64,000 nt of DNA from Streptomyces flavochromogenes (GCF_000717595.1 NZ_JNZO01000001.1:310001-374000), one strand, 5' to 3'; counted from the stretch's first letter, positions 1-8,817 are shown. Notes: generated by a model not told the origin, from the letters alone. Made by a program: numbers and translations.

Positions 1-436
1 CCAGGTCGTGCCGGACCGGAGCGAGCCGGGTGAGGTCGAACTCGCTCTCGGAGTAGAGGCGCCCGGCGACGGCGGCCCGGTCGGGCGGCAGGATGCGGTA
101 GGTGCCGACGATCTCGCCGGTGGTCTCCTCCCGTACCAGGAGGTGGTCGCAGTACGCGTCGAAGGCATCGATGTCGAGGCCGGGCTCCGGGCCGTCGAGC
201 CGGGCGCCGAGTTCACCGGCGAAGACCTGGTGGCGCAGCCGCTGGGCGGCGCGGACGTCCTCCTGGTCACGGGCGAGCCCGACGAGGTAGCGGGGGGTGG
301 GCTCCTCGGCCGGGGTCCGCGGTGCCGCCTGCTCGGCGCGGGCCCCCGGCGAGGGCTGCTCGACGAGCGGCCGGGGCTGGGCGGGGACGGGGAGCGGCTG
401 AGCGGGGACGGCGAGCGTGGGGGTCGGTGCGGCCAT
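1..436 (-). CDS. OlsB-like GNAT N-acyltransferase, 3' part cut by window edge
   Basis: Only the first 145 codons are present; the gene runs off the left edge. The ATG at 436-434 follows a good GGAGGA ribosome site. Residues 1-50 are a Pro/Ala-rich, probably disordered leader. From about residue 55 the sequence has the look of the Acetyltransf_5 (ornithine-acyl-ACP N-acyltransferase, OlsB) branch of GNAT enzymes: a 'QRLRHQVFAGELG' stretch and then 'EIVGTYRILPP' and 'GRLYSESEFDL'. In OlsB this domain joins a 3-hydroxyacyl chain to ornithine as the first step of ornithine lipid synthesis. The expected partner OlsA would lie outside the window. The acetyl-CoA/ACP-binding loop is not visible, so substrate choice is inferred from family resemblance only. 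Confidence 0.7.
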   Translation of the reverse strand, partial: MAAPTPTLAVPAQPLPVPAQPRPLVEQPSPGARAEQAAPRTPAEEPTPRYLVGLARDQEDVRAAQRLRHQVFAGELGARLDGPEPGLDIDAFDAYCDHLLVREETTGEIVGTYRILPPDRAAVAGRLYSESEFDLTRLAPVRHDL

Positions 437-574
437 GTCGGGCTCCTCCGGCGTACGGAAGGGGAAGGGACGGCGCCGGGCCGTGTGAGCGGTGGCCCGG
501 CTCCTTACTTCTTCCGTCACCGGCTGGATTCGACGTGACCGTCCGGGGACCCGCGGGTGTGGAGGCGCTGAATG

Positions 575-1822
575 CTATTCGGCGAGGGTGTCCGTGATCT
601 CGGCCGAGGCCAGCTTGGCGGCCTTCAGCGGGTCCTCGCCCTGGAGGACGGCCGTCATGTAGGGCTTGATGGGGTTGTCCGCCTCGACGTTGGCCCACTG
701 CGGGGAGTTGGGGGTGGCGCGGCCGCGCGCGGCGCCCTTGGCCATGACGGCGGTGGCCTCCTGGCCGGCGACGACGGAGGCGAGGCCCTTCTTGTTGGGC
801 ACGTATCCCATGGTGCGGGCGAGGTCGGTCTGCCACTTCTCGCCGGCGAGCGCCTTGACGACGTCGAGGGCGGCGCCGCGCTGGGGTGCGTTCTCCGGGA
901 TGATGAGGTCGGAGCCGCCGGTGAAGACGGCGCAGGGCTGGCCCTCCTTGGCGCCCGGTATGGGGAAGTAGCCGAGCTTGTCCTTGAGGGCCGGGTTGGC
1001 CTTGACGATCGCGGCGACGGCGCTGGGCGTGGCGATGAGCTGGGCCACGTCGCCCTTGGCGAAGACGTCGGCCTGCGGCGGGTTCTGCTCGTCGGCGTCC
1101 TTGGGGCCGGAGCCGAGGGCCTGGAGTTCCTTGTAGTACGCCATGCCGCGGCGGGCCGCGGCGCTCTCGAGCGCTCCGGTCCACTCGCCGCCCTTGTCGG
1201 TGGCGAGTTCGCCGCCCTCGTCCCAGATGAATCCGGCGAGGGTGTACCAGTCCTGGCCGGCGAGGTAGATGCCCTGCGAGCCCTTGCTGTTGAGCTTCTC
1301 GGTGTCGGTGAGCCACTGGGCGCGGGTGGCCGGCGGCTTGTCGATGCCGGCGTCGGCGAAGAGGTCCTTGTTGTAGATGACGATGCGGTTCGCCGCGTAC
1401 CAGGGGATGCCGTACTGGGATCCGCCGATGCTGCCGGGCTCGGCGAGGCCTGGCAGCCAGTCCTCGCTGCCGAGGTCGCGGACCGACTCCAGGGTGAGGT
1501 CGAAGAGCTTCTCTGTGTCGGCGTACTGGGCGACCTGGGTGTTGCCGACCTCGATGACGTCGGGTCCGCCGGAGCCCTGGATGGCCTCGGTGACCTTCTT
1601 TCCGATGCCGGTCCACTCCTGGATGGTGACCTGGAGTTCGACGCCGTCGTGCTCCTCCTCGTACGCCTCGGTGAAGCGGTTGAGGAAGTCCTCGCTGACG
1701 CTGTCCCGCATGAGCCAGATGTTGACGGTCTTCGTCCCGCCGCCGCCCGGGAGCATCCCGCAGCCGGCGAGGGCGAGTGCTGTGGCGGCTGCCAGGGGGC
1801 AGGCCAGATGGCGGTTCTTCAC
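575..1822 (-). CDS. Family 1 extracellular solute-binding lipoprotein (sugar ABC transporter, DasA/NgcE-like)
   Basis: This 415-aa protein starts at GTG 1822 behind an AGAAGG site. Residues 1-21 form a lipoprotein signal with lipobox Leu18-Ala-Gly-Cys21, so the mature protein is anchored outside the membrane. The rest is a type 1 periplasmic-binding fold ('NIWLMRDSVSEDFLNRF', 'GGPDVIEVGNTQVAQYA', 'GIPWYAANRIVIYNKDLF'), most like the Streptomyces chitobiose/N-acetylglucosamine binders DasA and NgcE. No permease or ATPase gene lies next to it, so it may be an orphan binder served by a distant transporter, as DasA can be. The promoter carries a DasR-like operator (1927-1938), which supports an amino-sugar role. 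The exact ligand is inference. Confidence 0.85.
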   Translation of the reverse strand: MKNRHLACPLAAATALALAGCGMLPGGGGTKTVNIWLMRDSVSEDFLNRFTEAYEEEHDGVELQVTIQEWTGIGKKVTEAIQGSGGPDVIEVGNTQVAQYADTEKLFDLTLESVRDLGSEDWLPGLAEPGSIGGSQYGIPWYAANRIVIYNKDLFADAGIDKPPATRAQWLTDTEKLNSKGSQGIYLAGQDWYTLAGFIWDEGGELATDKGGEWTGALESAAARRGMAYYKELQALGSGPKDADEQNPPQADVFAKGDVAQLIATPSAVAAIVKANPALKDKLGYFPIPGAKEGQPCAVFTGGSDLIIPENAPQRGAALDVVKALAGEKWQTDLARTMGYVPNKKGLASVVAGQEATAVMAKGAARGRATPNSPQWANVEADNPIKPYMTAVLQGEDPLKAAKLASAEITDTLAE

Positions 1823-1922
1823 GTAGGTCACCTTCTGCGGTTCAGCACAGGGTCGTGCGGCATGGGGGGCTGACCCGACATGGGGGGACCGAACGGGGTG
1901 TTCGCGCGGGTATGTGGCCTGG

Positions 1923-1951
1923 ATTCTGGTCTGGACCAACGGGATGGTCAA
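1923..1951 (-). promoter_or_regulatory. Promoter of the solute-binding lipoprotein gene
   Basis: Read on the minus strand there is a -35 box TTGACC (1951-1946), a 17-bp spacer and a -10 box CAGAAT (1928-1923). This is a good match to the vegetative sigma consensus and leaves a leader of roughly 90 bases before the GTG at 1822. Confidence 0.65.
1927..1938. promoter_or_regulatory. DasR-like operator (dre) inside the promoter
   Basis: TGGTCTGGACCA is a near-perfect 12-bp palindrome close to the core of the DasR responsive element (TGGTCTAGACCA). It lies between the -35 and -10 boxes, where a GntR-family repressor would block polymerase. DasR is released by glucosamine-6-phosphate in Streptomyces. 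Assignment rests on motif similarity. Confidence 0.6.
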
Positions 1952-1969
1952 GTCCTTGACCATCCCGTT
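1938..1969. repeat. Perfect inverted repeat, 15-bp arms
   Basis: AACGGGATGGTCAAG and its exact complement are separated by only two bases (TC). The repeat abuts the dre-like site and covers the -35 box of the binding-protein promoter. It could be a second operator or a cruciform. It is not followed by a T-run, so a terminator is less likely. Confidence 0.8.
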
Positions 1970-2107
1970 CCGCACAGCGAGCGCACCATGCGTTCCATTA
2001 CCCCAGGTAACTACCCGTCGGTGACATTTGATCCGCTGTGCGACGGAGGAGGAAGCACGACAAAGCCCCCGAGCGACGCCATGAGGCATCGTCGGGAGCG
2101 TTGCGAA

Positions 2108-2130
2108 GGACAGGCCCGCGGGGCCTGTCC
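2108..2130 (-). terminator. Hairpin terminator after dodecin
   Basis: GGACAGGCCC and GGGCCTGTCC form a perfect 10-bp stem with a 3-base loop, 14 bases beyond the dodecin stop codon. Like many Streptomyces terminators it lacks a strong U-tract. Confidence 0.7.
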
Positions 2131-2143
2131 GGCAGATCAGGCC

Positions 2144-2359
2144 CTAGCTCGGCTCCTCCAGGCGGAAGCCGACCTTCATACCCACCTGGAAATGGGCGAC
2201 CTGCCCGTCCTCGACATGGCCGCGGACCTCCGTGACCTCGAACCAGTCGACCGAGCGCAGCGTTTCGCAGGCGCGGGTGATCCCGTTCCGGATGGCGGTG
2301 TCCACGCCTTCCGAGGACGACCCGACGATCTCCGTGACGCGGTAGACGTGATCTCCCAT
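2144..2359 (-). CDS. Dodecin family flavin-binding protein
   Basis: This 71-aa protein matches the size and sequence style of dodecin: 'YRVTEIVGSSSEGVDTAIRNGI' at the start and 'WFEVTEVRGHV' in the middle, the segment holding the stacking Trp. Dodecins form hollow dodecamers that store or buffer flavins in the cytoplasm. The ATG has a strong AAGGAGAGG site. It is monocistronic, with its own terminator. Confidence 0.93.
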   Translation of the reverse strand: MGDHVYRVTEIVGSSSEGVDTAIRNGITRACETLRSVDWFEVTEVRGHVEDGQVAHFQVGMKVGFRLEEPS

Positions 2360-2467
2360 GGCGGCCTCTCCTTACGCATGACGACTCCATCCACACTGCA
2401 CGGAACCGGAGACCGCCGCGAGTCGAGACGGAGCACGCTCCCGCGTCGCGTCCGCGTCACCTCCGTG

Positions 2468-2992
2468 TCACATCGGACGGGAATGCAGCCGGACCGGCCC
2501 CTCGGGCCACCGGCTCCCCCTCCGGAGCGGGAACCACATCGTCCGCAGAGGCATCGTCACCGGACCGTCGGGCTGTTCCACCTCCACGTCGCCGACCACC
2601 TCGTTCCAGCCGAGCCGGGCGTAGAGGCCGGAGACGTCCGGGCGACAGAACAGCAGCGCGAACTCGGGCCCCAGCGTTCGCGCGTGCTCAAGCGCTCCGC
2701 CCACCACCCGTGCGGCGAGCCCGCGGCCCCGCCGGTCCGAGGCGACGGCGACCCCTCCGAGGCCCACCACGTCCATCCGGCTGCCGCCGACCGACAGGGG
2801 CAGGACGAGGAGCCCCGCGTGGGCGAGGAGCCGGCCCTCCGACCTGATCCCGAAGTGGTACTCCTTGGGCAGCCAGACCAGACCCCATTCATCCACCCCG
2901 AACGGGTCGGCGGCTTCCCCGAAGATCTCGGACCGGTCGTAGGCCTCCATCCGGACCACCACCGGTGCCGACGTGAACCCCTCCGCGCTCAT
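2468..2992 (-). CDS. GNAT family N-acetyltransferase
   Basis: This 174-aa protein begins at ATG 2992, which overlaps the stop of the upstream HAD gene (ATGA), so the two are translationally coupled. It has a GNAT fold with 'VGLGGVAVASDRRGRGLAARVV' (motif A, the acetyl-CoA pyrophosphate loop Arg-x-x-Gly-x-Gly/Ala) at about residues 75-96 and 'ALLFCRPDVSGLYARLGW' further on, where a Tyr is the usual general acid. The substrate cannot be told from sequence. Coupling to a small HAD phosphatase suggests a shared small-molecule task. Confidence 0.85.
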   Translation of the reverse strand: MSAEGFTSAPVVVRMEAYDRSEIFGEAADPFGVDEWGLVWLPKEYHFGIRSEGRLLAHAGLLVLPLSVGGSRMDVVGLGGVAVASDRRGRGLAARVVGGALEHARTLGPEFALLFCRPDVSGLYARLGWNEVVGDVEVEQPDGPVTMPLRTMWFPLRRGSRWPEGPVRLHSRPM

Positions 2993-3483
2993 CAGGTCCG
3001 GCCCTCCTTCTCCTGGGCGTCCCTCAATTCCTCGGACGGGGTCGCCCACCGGGCGCGTACGACGGGGAATCCGGCCCCCTCGGCCGCGTCGCAGACCAGC
3101 AGATCGTCGTCGACGAGCATCCTGATGGCGCGGTCGGCGCCCAGCCGCCGCAGGATCTCCACCTTGGTCACCCGGGCCGGGCGGAAGTCCCGGTTGCGGC
3201 GCATGTGGACCGGGCCTTCCGGGAGCCCCTGCGCGGCCAGCCAGGTCAGGGTGTCCCGGCGGCAGCGCTCCGGGCGTCCGGTCAGGTAGACGACGTCGCA
3301 CTCCTCGGCCGCCTCGCGGCACAGCGCGATCCCCTCGTCCAGCGGCGGATCGTCGGGCGCCGCCGCGAAGAAGGCGTCCCAGTCCTTGGGGCGCCGCTCC
3401 AGGAAGTGCTGACGGTGGGCGGTCGCGGCGAGCGTGTTGTCGAGGTCGAAGACGGCCAGGGGCCGGTGGTTGTCGGCTGTCAC
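2992..3483 (-). CDS. HAD-superfamily phosphatase, polynucleotide kinase 3'-phosphatase-like
   Basis: This 163-aa single-domain HAD protein has a GTG start at 3483. Motif I is 'VFDLDNTLA' with the nucleophile Asp13 and Asp15, motif II is 'LTGRPE', and an acidic motif 'VDDDLLVCDAA' comes late. The 'LTGRPE' and 'FDLDNTLA' combination is common in the PNKP-like and acid-phosphatase branches of HAD enzymes. It is the first gene of a two-gene unit with the GNAT gene downstream. The natural substrate is unknown. Confidence 0.85.
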   Translation of the reverse strand: MTADNHRPLAVFDLDNTLAATAHRQHFLERRPKDWDAFFAAAPDDPPLDEGIALCREAAEECDVVYLTGRPERCRRDTLTWLAAQGLPEGPVHMRRNRDFRPARVTKVEILRRLGADRAIRMLVDDDLLVCDAAEGAGFPVVRARWATPSEELRDAQEKEGRT

Positions 3484-3581
3484 GCGGCCCAGCCTAGAAG
3501 GTGGGCGCAGGCCGCACCCCGGCGCTGTGGATCAAGAGCGCGATACGGGAATCCCTCCCCGTCCCGAGTGTTGAACCCCTT

Positions 3582-4616
3582 GTGAGCACCTTTCCCGGCG
3601 ACGTCCGCTTCTCGGTCCTCGACCGCTCCCGCACCCGGGAGGGCGAGGACGCCCCCCAGGCACTGCGGGACACCGTGCGCCTCGCCCAGGAGGTGGAGGC
3701 CCTCGGCTACCACCGCTTCTGGGTGTCGGAGCACCACAGCGTGCCCTGGGTCGCCGGTTCCGCGCCGACGGTCCTCGCGGCCGCCGTGGCCGCCGCCACG
3801 ACGGGCATCCGGGTCGGCACGGGCGGGGTGATGCTCCCCAACCACCAACCCATGGTCGTGGCGGAGCAGTTCGGTGTCCTGGAGGCCCTCTTCCCCGGCC
3901 GGATCGACATGGGCGTCGGCCGCTCGGTCGGGTTCACCGACGGCATCCGCCGGGCGCTCGGGCGGGACAAGGACGACGCCGACCGCTTCGGGGAGCAGCT
4001 CGGCGAGCTGCTCGGGTGGTTCACCGGCGACCAGACGGCTCACCCGCAGGTGCACGCCCGACCCGCCGAGGGGCTGCGGGTGCCGCCCTTCGTCCTGGCG
4101 ACCGGCGAGGGCGCGTCGATCGCCGCGGCGGCCGGACTGCCGCTGGTCATCGGCGACCTCCGCGGCCGTGACCGGCTGCTCGCCGCCGTCGAGACGTACC
4201 GCTCCGGGTTCCGGCCCTCCTCGTGGTCCGCCGAGCCGTACGTGGTGATCGCCGGGACGGTCGCGGTGGCGGAGACGGAGGCGGAGGCCCGGCGGCTGCT
4301 GATGCCCGAGGCCTGGTCGCTCGCCCACTCCCGGACGCGGGGCGTCTTCCCACCGCTCGTCGCGCCCGAGGCGATCGAGGAGCTCCCGATGACGGAGAAG
4401 CAGCGCGGTTTCTACGAGTCGGGGCTGAGCGGCCACCTGTACGGCACGGAGGAGCAGGTGGCAGGGGCGCTGGAGGGGGCGGTGAAGGAGACCGGGGCGC
4501 AGGAGGTCCTGGTCACCACCAGCACGTACGACAGGGCGGCGCTGAGCGAGTCGTACCGGCGGCTCGCGAGGGCGGTCGGCCTCACGCCGCGGGCGCGGCG
4601 GTCGCTGCCCGCCTGA
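3582..4616 (+). CDS. LLM class flavin-dependent oxidoreductase (MsnO8-like)
   Basis: This 344-aa luciferase-like monooxygenase starts at GTG 3582, the only sensible start before the conserved 'DVRFSVLDRSRTREGE' segment. The ribosome site is weak. It shows the family landmarks 'GYHRFWVSEHHS' (about residues 42-53), 'GVMLPNHQPMVVAEQFGVLEALFPGRIDMGVGR' region in the barrel core, and 'LYGTEEQVAGAL' at the C-terminus. Such enzymes use reduced FMN and oxygen on small organic substrates. It stands alone between a divergent HAD gene and the UvrA-like gene, so its substrate is not indicated. Confidence 0.85.
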   Translation: MSTFPGDVRFSVLDRSRTREGEDAPQALRDTVRLAQEVEALGYHRFWVSEHHSVPWVAGSAPTVLAAAVAAATTGIRVGTGGVMLPNHQPMVVAEQFGVLEALFPGRIDMGVGRSVGFTDGIRRALGRDKDDADRFGEQLGELLGWFTGDQTAHPQVHARPAEGLRVPPFVLATGEGASIAAAAGLPLVIGDLRGRDRLLAAVETYRSGFRPSSWSAEPYVVIAGTVAVAETEAEARRLLMPEAWSLAHSRTRGVFPPLVAPEAIEELPMTEKQRGFYESGLSGHLYGTEEQVAGALEGAVKETGAQEVLVTTSTYDRAALSESYRRLARAVGLTPRARRSLPA

Positions 4617-4763
4617 CACCACCGGCGCTCGCGGCGCCTCCGTCGGGCGCCGCCGCCCGGCACCTCCACCCGGCGCCGCTCCGGCACCTCCGCGCGCCGC
4701 CCCCGCCGCGCACTGCCCCTGCCCCGACCAGGACGGAAGCGACTCCAAGGATAAAATCACGTT

Positions 4764-7124
4764 ATGCCCGAAAGCCACCATGATCCGTACGTCCGTGTCC
4801 GCGGCGCCCGTGAGCACAACCTCGCCGGAGTGGACGTCGACATCCCCCGCGACGCGCTCGTCGTCTTCACCGGGGTCTCCGGATCCGGCAAGTCGTCCCT
4901 GGCCTTCGGCACGATCTACGCGGAGGCGCAGCGGCGCTACTTCGAGTCGGTGGCGCCGTACGCACGGCGGCTGATCCATCAGGTGGGGGCGCCCGCGGTC
5001 GGTGAGATCACCGGGCTCCCGCCCGCGGTCTCCCTGGAGCAGCGCCGGTCCTCCCCGAACGCCCGCTCCTCGGTCGGTACGGTCACCACCCTCTCCAACT
5101 CCCTCCGCATGCTGTTCTCCCGGGCGGGCCGCTATCCGGAGGGGGCGGAACGCCTCGACTCCGACGCCTTCTCCCCCAACACGGCTGCGGGCGCCTGCCC
5201 TTCGTGTCAAGGCCTCGGCCGCATCCACGACACGAGCGAGGAACTCCTCGTACCCGAGCCGGAGCTGTCGATCCGTCAGGGTGCCATCGCCGCCTGGCCG
5301 GGTGCCTGGCAGGGAAAGAACCTGCGGGACGTCCTCGACACGCTCGGGTACGACGTCGACCGGCCGTGGCGCGAGCTCGACGCGAAGGACCGGGATTGGA
5401 TCCTCTTCACCGATGAGCAGCCGGTCGTCACGGTCCACCCGGTACGGGACGCCGACCGCATCCAACGCCCCTACCAGGGCACGTACATGAGCGCCCGGCG
5501 CTACGTCCTGCGGACCTTCTCCGACTCGAAGAGCCCGACGCTGCGGGCGAAGGCCGAGCGCTTCCTCACCAGCGCGCCCTGCCCGGTCTGCGGCGGCGGC
5601 CGGCTGCGGCCGGAGGCGCTCGCGGTGAGGTTCGCCGACCGGACCATCGCCGACCTGGCGTCGCTGCCGCTGACGGTACTGGCCGGGCTGCTCGCCACCA
5701 CGGCGGCGGAGGACGGGGAGACCGCGCGCGTCCTGACCGGCGACCTCGTCGCCCGGATCGCGACCGTGACCGAGCTCGGCCTCGGCTATCTCAGTCTGGA
5801 CCGGGCCACCCCCACCCTCTCCAACGGCGAGCTCCAGCGGCTGCGGCTCGCCACCCAGCTGCGCTCGGGGCTCTTCGGCGTGGTGTACGTCCTGGACGAG
5901 CCGTCCGCCGGCCTGCACCCGGCCGACACGGAGGCCCTGCTCGTGGTGCTCGACCGGCTCAAGGCCGCCGGGAACTCCGTCTTCGTCGTCGAGCACCACC
6001 TCGACGTGATCCGGCACGCCGACTGGCTCGTGGACGTCGGACCGCTCGCCGGGGTGCACGGCGGACGGGTCCTGCACAGCGGACCGCCGGGTGAACTCGC
6101 GGACGTCGAGGCGTCCGCGACCCGCCGTTTCCTCTTCGACCGGGAGCCCGGACCCGCGCGGGCGGTGCGCGCACCGGCCGGCTGGCTGCGGACGGGCCCG
6201 GTGACCCGGCACAATCTGCGGGCGGTCGACGCGGCCTTCCCCGTCGGGGTGCTGACGGCGGTCACCGGCGTCTCGGGTTCGGGCAAGTCGACGCTCGTGA
6301 GCGCGCTCACCGAGGAACTTTCCGGGGTCGAAAGGCTGGTGACGGTGGATCAGCGGCCCATCGGGCGCACCCCTCGCTCCAACCTGGCCACGTACACGGG
6401 CCTGTTCGACGTGGTGCGCAAGCTGTTCACGGAGACCGCGGAGGCGCGGGCCCGCGGCTACAGGGCGGGCCGCTTCTCCTTCAACGTTCCCGGTGGCCGG
6501 TGCGAGACCTGCCAGGGCGAGGGATTCGTCTCGGTCGAGCTGCTCTTCCTGCCCAGTACGTACGCGCCCTGTCCCGACTGCCACGGCGCCCGCTACAACC
6601 CCGAGACCCTCCAGGTGCGTCTGCGGGGCCTCACCATCGCGGAGGTCCTCGATCTCACCGTCGAGTCCGCCGCCGTGTTCTTCGAGGGCACGCCCGCCGC
6701 CGCGCGGAGCCTGCGCGCCCTGCTCGACGTGGGTCTCGGCTATCTGCGGCTCGGGCAGCCCGCGACGGAGCTGTCCGGGGGCGAGGCACAGCGCATCAAG
6801 CTCGCGTCCGAGCTCCAGCGGCCGCACCGCTCCCCCACCCTGTACGTCCTGGACGAGCCGACGACGGGGCTGCACCCGGCCGACGTCGAGGTCCTGATGC
6901 GGCAGCTCCACGGTCTTGTGGACGCCGGTCACTCGGTGATCGTCGTCGAGCACGACATGGACGTGGTCGCCACCGCGGACTGGGTGGTCGACCTCGGCCC
7001 GGGCGGCGGCGACGAGGGCGGCCGGATCGTGGCCTCGGGTCCCCCGGACCGGGTGGCACGGACGGCGGAGAGCCGCACCGCGCCGTATCTGCTCCGGGCC
7101 CTGGGGCCCGCCGGACGGAGTTGA
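4764..7124 (+). CDS. UvrA2-like excinuclease ABC subunit A protein
   Basis: This 786-aa protein has two ABC ATPase modules. The first Walker A is GVSGSGKSS (residues 37-45) and the second GVSGSGKST (near 503). The signatures are '[11 protein letters not shown]' and '[11 protein letters not shown]'. Zinc-binding Cys pairs are visible as CPSCQG, CPVCGG, CETCQG and CPDCHG. It is about 150 residues shorter than housekeeping UvrA (about 950), the size of UvrA2 proteins that lack the UvrB-binding domain. These are linked to DNA-damage tolerance and to self-resistance against DNA-binding antibiotics. No biosynthetic cluster is adjacent here, so a general role is as likely. Confidence 0.92.
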   Translation: MPESHHDPYVRVRGAREHNLAGVDVDIPRDALVVFTGVSGSGKSSLAFGTIYAEAQRRYFESVAPYARRLIHQVGAPAVGEITGLPPAVSLEQRRSSPNARSSVGTVTTLSNSLRMLFSRAGRYPEGAERLDSDAFSPNTAAGACPSCQGLGRIHDTSEELLVPEPELSIRQGAIAAWPGAWQGKNLRDVLDTLGYDVDRPWRELDAKDRDWILFTDEQPVVTVHPVRDADRIQRPYQGTYMSARRYVLRTFSDSKSPTLRAKAERFLTSAPCPVCGGGRLRPEALAVRFADRTIADLASLPLTVLAGLLATTAAEDGETARVLTGDLVARIATVTELGLGYLSLDRATPTLSNGELQRLRLATQLRSGLFGVVYVLDEPSAGLHPADTEALLVVLDRLKAAGNSVFVVEHHLDVIRHADWLVDVGPLAGVHGGRVLHSGPPGELADVEASATRRFLFDREPGPARAVRAPAGWLRTGPVTRHNLRAVDAAFPVGVLTAVTGVSGSGKSTLVSALTEELSGVERLVTVDQRPIGRTPRSNLATYTGLFDVVRKLFTETAEARARGYRAGRFSFNVPGGRCETCQGEGFVSVELLFLPSTYAPCPDCHGARYNPETLQVRLRGLTIAEVLDLTVESAAVFFEGTPAAARSLRALLDVGLGYLRLGQPATELSGGEAQRIKLASELQRPHRSPTLYVLDEPTTGLHPADVEVLMRQLHGLVDAGHSVIVVEHDMDVVATADWVVDLGPGGGDEGGRIVASGPPDRVARTAESRTAPYLLRALGPAGRS

Positions 7125-7230
7125 TGTCCGTCCGGCGGGATCGGGCCGACGGAGCCGGGGTCCGCGGGGGTGCGGCCGCCGGAGCCGGAGCCCGGGTCCA
7201 GGTCCGGGTCCGGGTCCTGATCCGACGGAG

Positions 7231-8058
7231 TCAGGCCGCCGTGTCGAAGGTGTAGTGGCGGGTGTGGTCCAGCATGTCCGCCGGGGTCACGTCGTTCCAC
7301 GGGCGCATGGTGTCGCCGAGGTCGACGACGTTCGCGGTGCCCGCGGCCGGCAGGTACGGGGACCGGGGGTGGCGGGCCTGCCAGTCGGCCCACAGCTTGT
7401 CGATGAAGGCGTGGTGCAGCCAGAACACGGGGTCGTTCGGGGAGACCCCGGTGCCCATCTGACCGCCGACCCAGACGTGGACACGGTTGTGGAGGTTCAC
7501 ACCGCGCCACCCTTCGAGGTGGTTGCGGAAGCCGTCCGACGAGCTGTTCCACGGGGCGGTGTCATAGGTCTCCATGGCGAGGACGGAGTCCACCTCGGCG
7601 CGGGTGGGAAGCTGGCGGCCGCCCGCGCCGAGGTCGCGCCGCAGGTAGTCGCGGCCGTCGACGCGGACGGTGATCGTCCAGCGGTTGCCGCTGCGGGCGA
7701 ACGCACCGTCGAGTACCTGGCCGTCGCGGGCGCGCCCGGTGCCGCCGAGGAAGTCGGGCGCCCACAGCGAGGAGCGGGAGGTGCGGTCGGCCGTCCAGTC
7801 CCAGTAGGGGAGGTTGACGGTCGGGTCGACGGACTGCAGTGCCTGCTCGAACTCGATGAGGAAGCGCCGGTGCCAGGGCAGGAACGACGGCGACCGGTGA
7901 CCGACGCGGTCGCCGTTGTCGGTGTCGCTCATGATGAAGGCGTTGTGCGTGGTGACGAAGGCGTCGTACCGCCCGGAGCGCTTGAGCTCCAGGAGGGCGT
8001 TGACGAAGCGCCGCTTCTCGTCGGCGGTGAGGGTGGCCTGGTTCTTGCGTACGGTCAT
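7231..8058 (-). CDS. melC2: Tyrosinase MelC2
   Basis: This 275-aa type-3 copper enzyme oxidises monophenols and o-diphenols to quinones, giving melanin. CuA ligands fall at His38, His54 and His63 as in Streptomyces tyrosinases. CuB ligands are in 'LHNRVHVWVGG' and 'FWLHHAFIDKLW'. Length matches the family (about 273). It has no signal peptide: export depends on piggy-backing with MelC1, encoded 23 bases upstream. The two genes form the classic melC operon. Confidence 0.97.
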   Translation of the reverse strand: MTVRKNQATLTADEKRRFVNALLELKRSGRYDAFVTTHNAFIMSDTDNGDRVGHRSPSFLPWHRRFLIEFEQALQSVDPTVNLPYWDWTADRTSRSSLWAPDFLGGTGRARDGQVLDGAFARSGNRWTITVRVDGRDYLRRDLGAGGRQLPTRAEVDSVLAMETYDTAPWNSSSDGFRNHLEGWRGVNLHNRVHVWVGGQMGTGVSPNDPVFWLHHAFIDKLWADWQARHPRSPYLPAAGTANVVDLGDTMRPWNDVTPADMLDHTRHYTFDTAA

Positions 8059-8081
8059 GACGGGTGCCGTTCCTGGATCGA

Positions 8082-8474
8082 TCAGCCGAGGGTGAGGGGG
8101 ACGAGCGGGGCGCCCTGGAGTTCGCGGACGGCCGCGCGGGCCAGCGATTTGGGCGTGGCGACGGGCTCGTAGTGGTTGATCACGCTGATCCAGGTGCCGT
8201 CGGCGTTCTGCATGACGTGCAGCTCTTCGCCGTCGATCGTCACGGAGTAGCCGCCTCCGTGGTGCCCCCCGTGGTGGCCTCCCCCGTGCGCGGGCCCGCC
8301 CTTGATGCGGCGGCCCTGGTAGACCTCGTCGAAGGACGCCGGGGCCGGGCCGGCCGCGGGAGCGGCGGTTCGGGGACCGTCGGCGACGGCGGAACCGGCC
8401 AGGGCGAGGCTCGCGGCGGCCCCTGCGGCTCCGGCCGCGACGCCGAGAACCCGGCGGCGGGTGATGCTGGACAT
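8082..8474 (-). CDS. melC1: Tyrosinase copper chaperone/cofactor MelC1
   Basis: This 130-aa protein starts with a Tat signal (ITRRRVLG at residues 4-11, then an Ala-rich hydrophobic stretch). A His/Gly-rich copper-binding segment follows ([12 protein letters not shown], near 66-77) and then the conserved C-terminal MelC1 domain. MelC1 binds apo-MelC2, loads copper and carries it through the Tat pathway. It lies directly upstream of melC2 in one operon. A hairpin covers its leader and its ribosome site (8476-8508). Confidence 0.96.
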   Translation of the reverse strand: MSSITRRRVLGVAAGAAGAAASLALAGSAVADGPRTAAPAAGPAPASFDEVYQGRRIKGGPAHGGGHHGGHHGGGYSVTIDGEELHVMQNADGTWISVINHYEPVATPKSLARAAVRELQGAPLVPLTLG

Positions 8475-8475
8475 G

Positions 8476-8508
8476 AAACCCCCAAATGGTCTGTGCGACC
8501 GGGGGTTT
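8476..8508 (-). promoter_or_regulatory. Leader hairpin masking the melC1 ribosome site
   Basis: AAACCCCC (8476-8483) pairs perfectly with GGGGGTTT (8501-8508), with an inner GGTC/GACC stem. On the melC1 transcript the GGGGG serving as the only ribosome site, just before the ATG, is inside the stem. This could control translation, but no ligand or factor can be named. Confidence 0.5.
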
Positions 8509-8612
8509 GGTCATATGCCCCCGGCAGAGCCCATCAGTACCCGGGAGGGTGGGCGGGGCGGAAATCACCGGAAGCCGGTTGGCTGCGAAGTGGACAACTC
8601 GCCACACAATGT

Positions 8613-8632
8613 ACAGAGTTGAACAGAGTTGA
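8613..8632. repeat. Tandem 10-bp direct repeat in the melC1/kinase divergent region
   Basis: ACAGAGTTGA occurs twice head to tail with no spacer. It is followed by a CTGTCC/GGACAG hairpin at 8638-8656. A 10-bp period puts both copies on one helix face, as for a regulator binding site. Which of the two divergent genes it serves is unclear. Confidence 0.55.
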
Positions 8633-8687
8633 TCTTGCTGTCCGGAGGGCGGACAGCACCCCTGAGCGAAGATCTTACGGAGAAAGT

Positions 8688-8706
8688 GATCATTCTGTGA
8701 ATGATC
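8688..8706. promoter_or_regulatory. Inverted repeat upstream of the kinase gene
   Basis: GATCATTC and GAATGATC form a perfect 8-bp inverted repeat around TGT, about 110 bases before the kinase start. It has the size and symmetry of a dimeric repressor site. Confidence 0.5.
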
Positions 8707-8817
8707 TTTCGATGCGGGGTGCACCGTGTGGCGGAGCCCACGCCCCAAGACTGTCCTGATCCGGACTCCGCCGCCCGGTACGCTCTCTCGCACACGAGGC
8801 CGGGGGACGGGGACGAC

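Noticed and set aside
3480..6953. A 1157-codon open frame on the minus strand opposite the LLM and UvrA-like genes
   Set aside because: It is a GC-driven shadow: the plus strand holds two recognisable families, and the minus product is an Arg/Gly/Pro-rich sequence without motifs.
4764..7124. Housekeeping uvrA
   Set aside because: The protein is about 150 residues too short and lacks the UvrB-interacting insertion, so UvrA2-like fits better.
7125..7230. GGGTCC-type short repeats between the UvrA-like gene and melC2 as a CRISPR-like array
   Set aside because: Units are 6 bp, imperfect and without unique spacers; simple GC-rich microsatellite.
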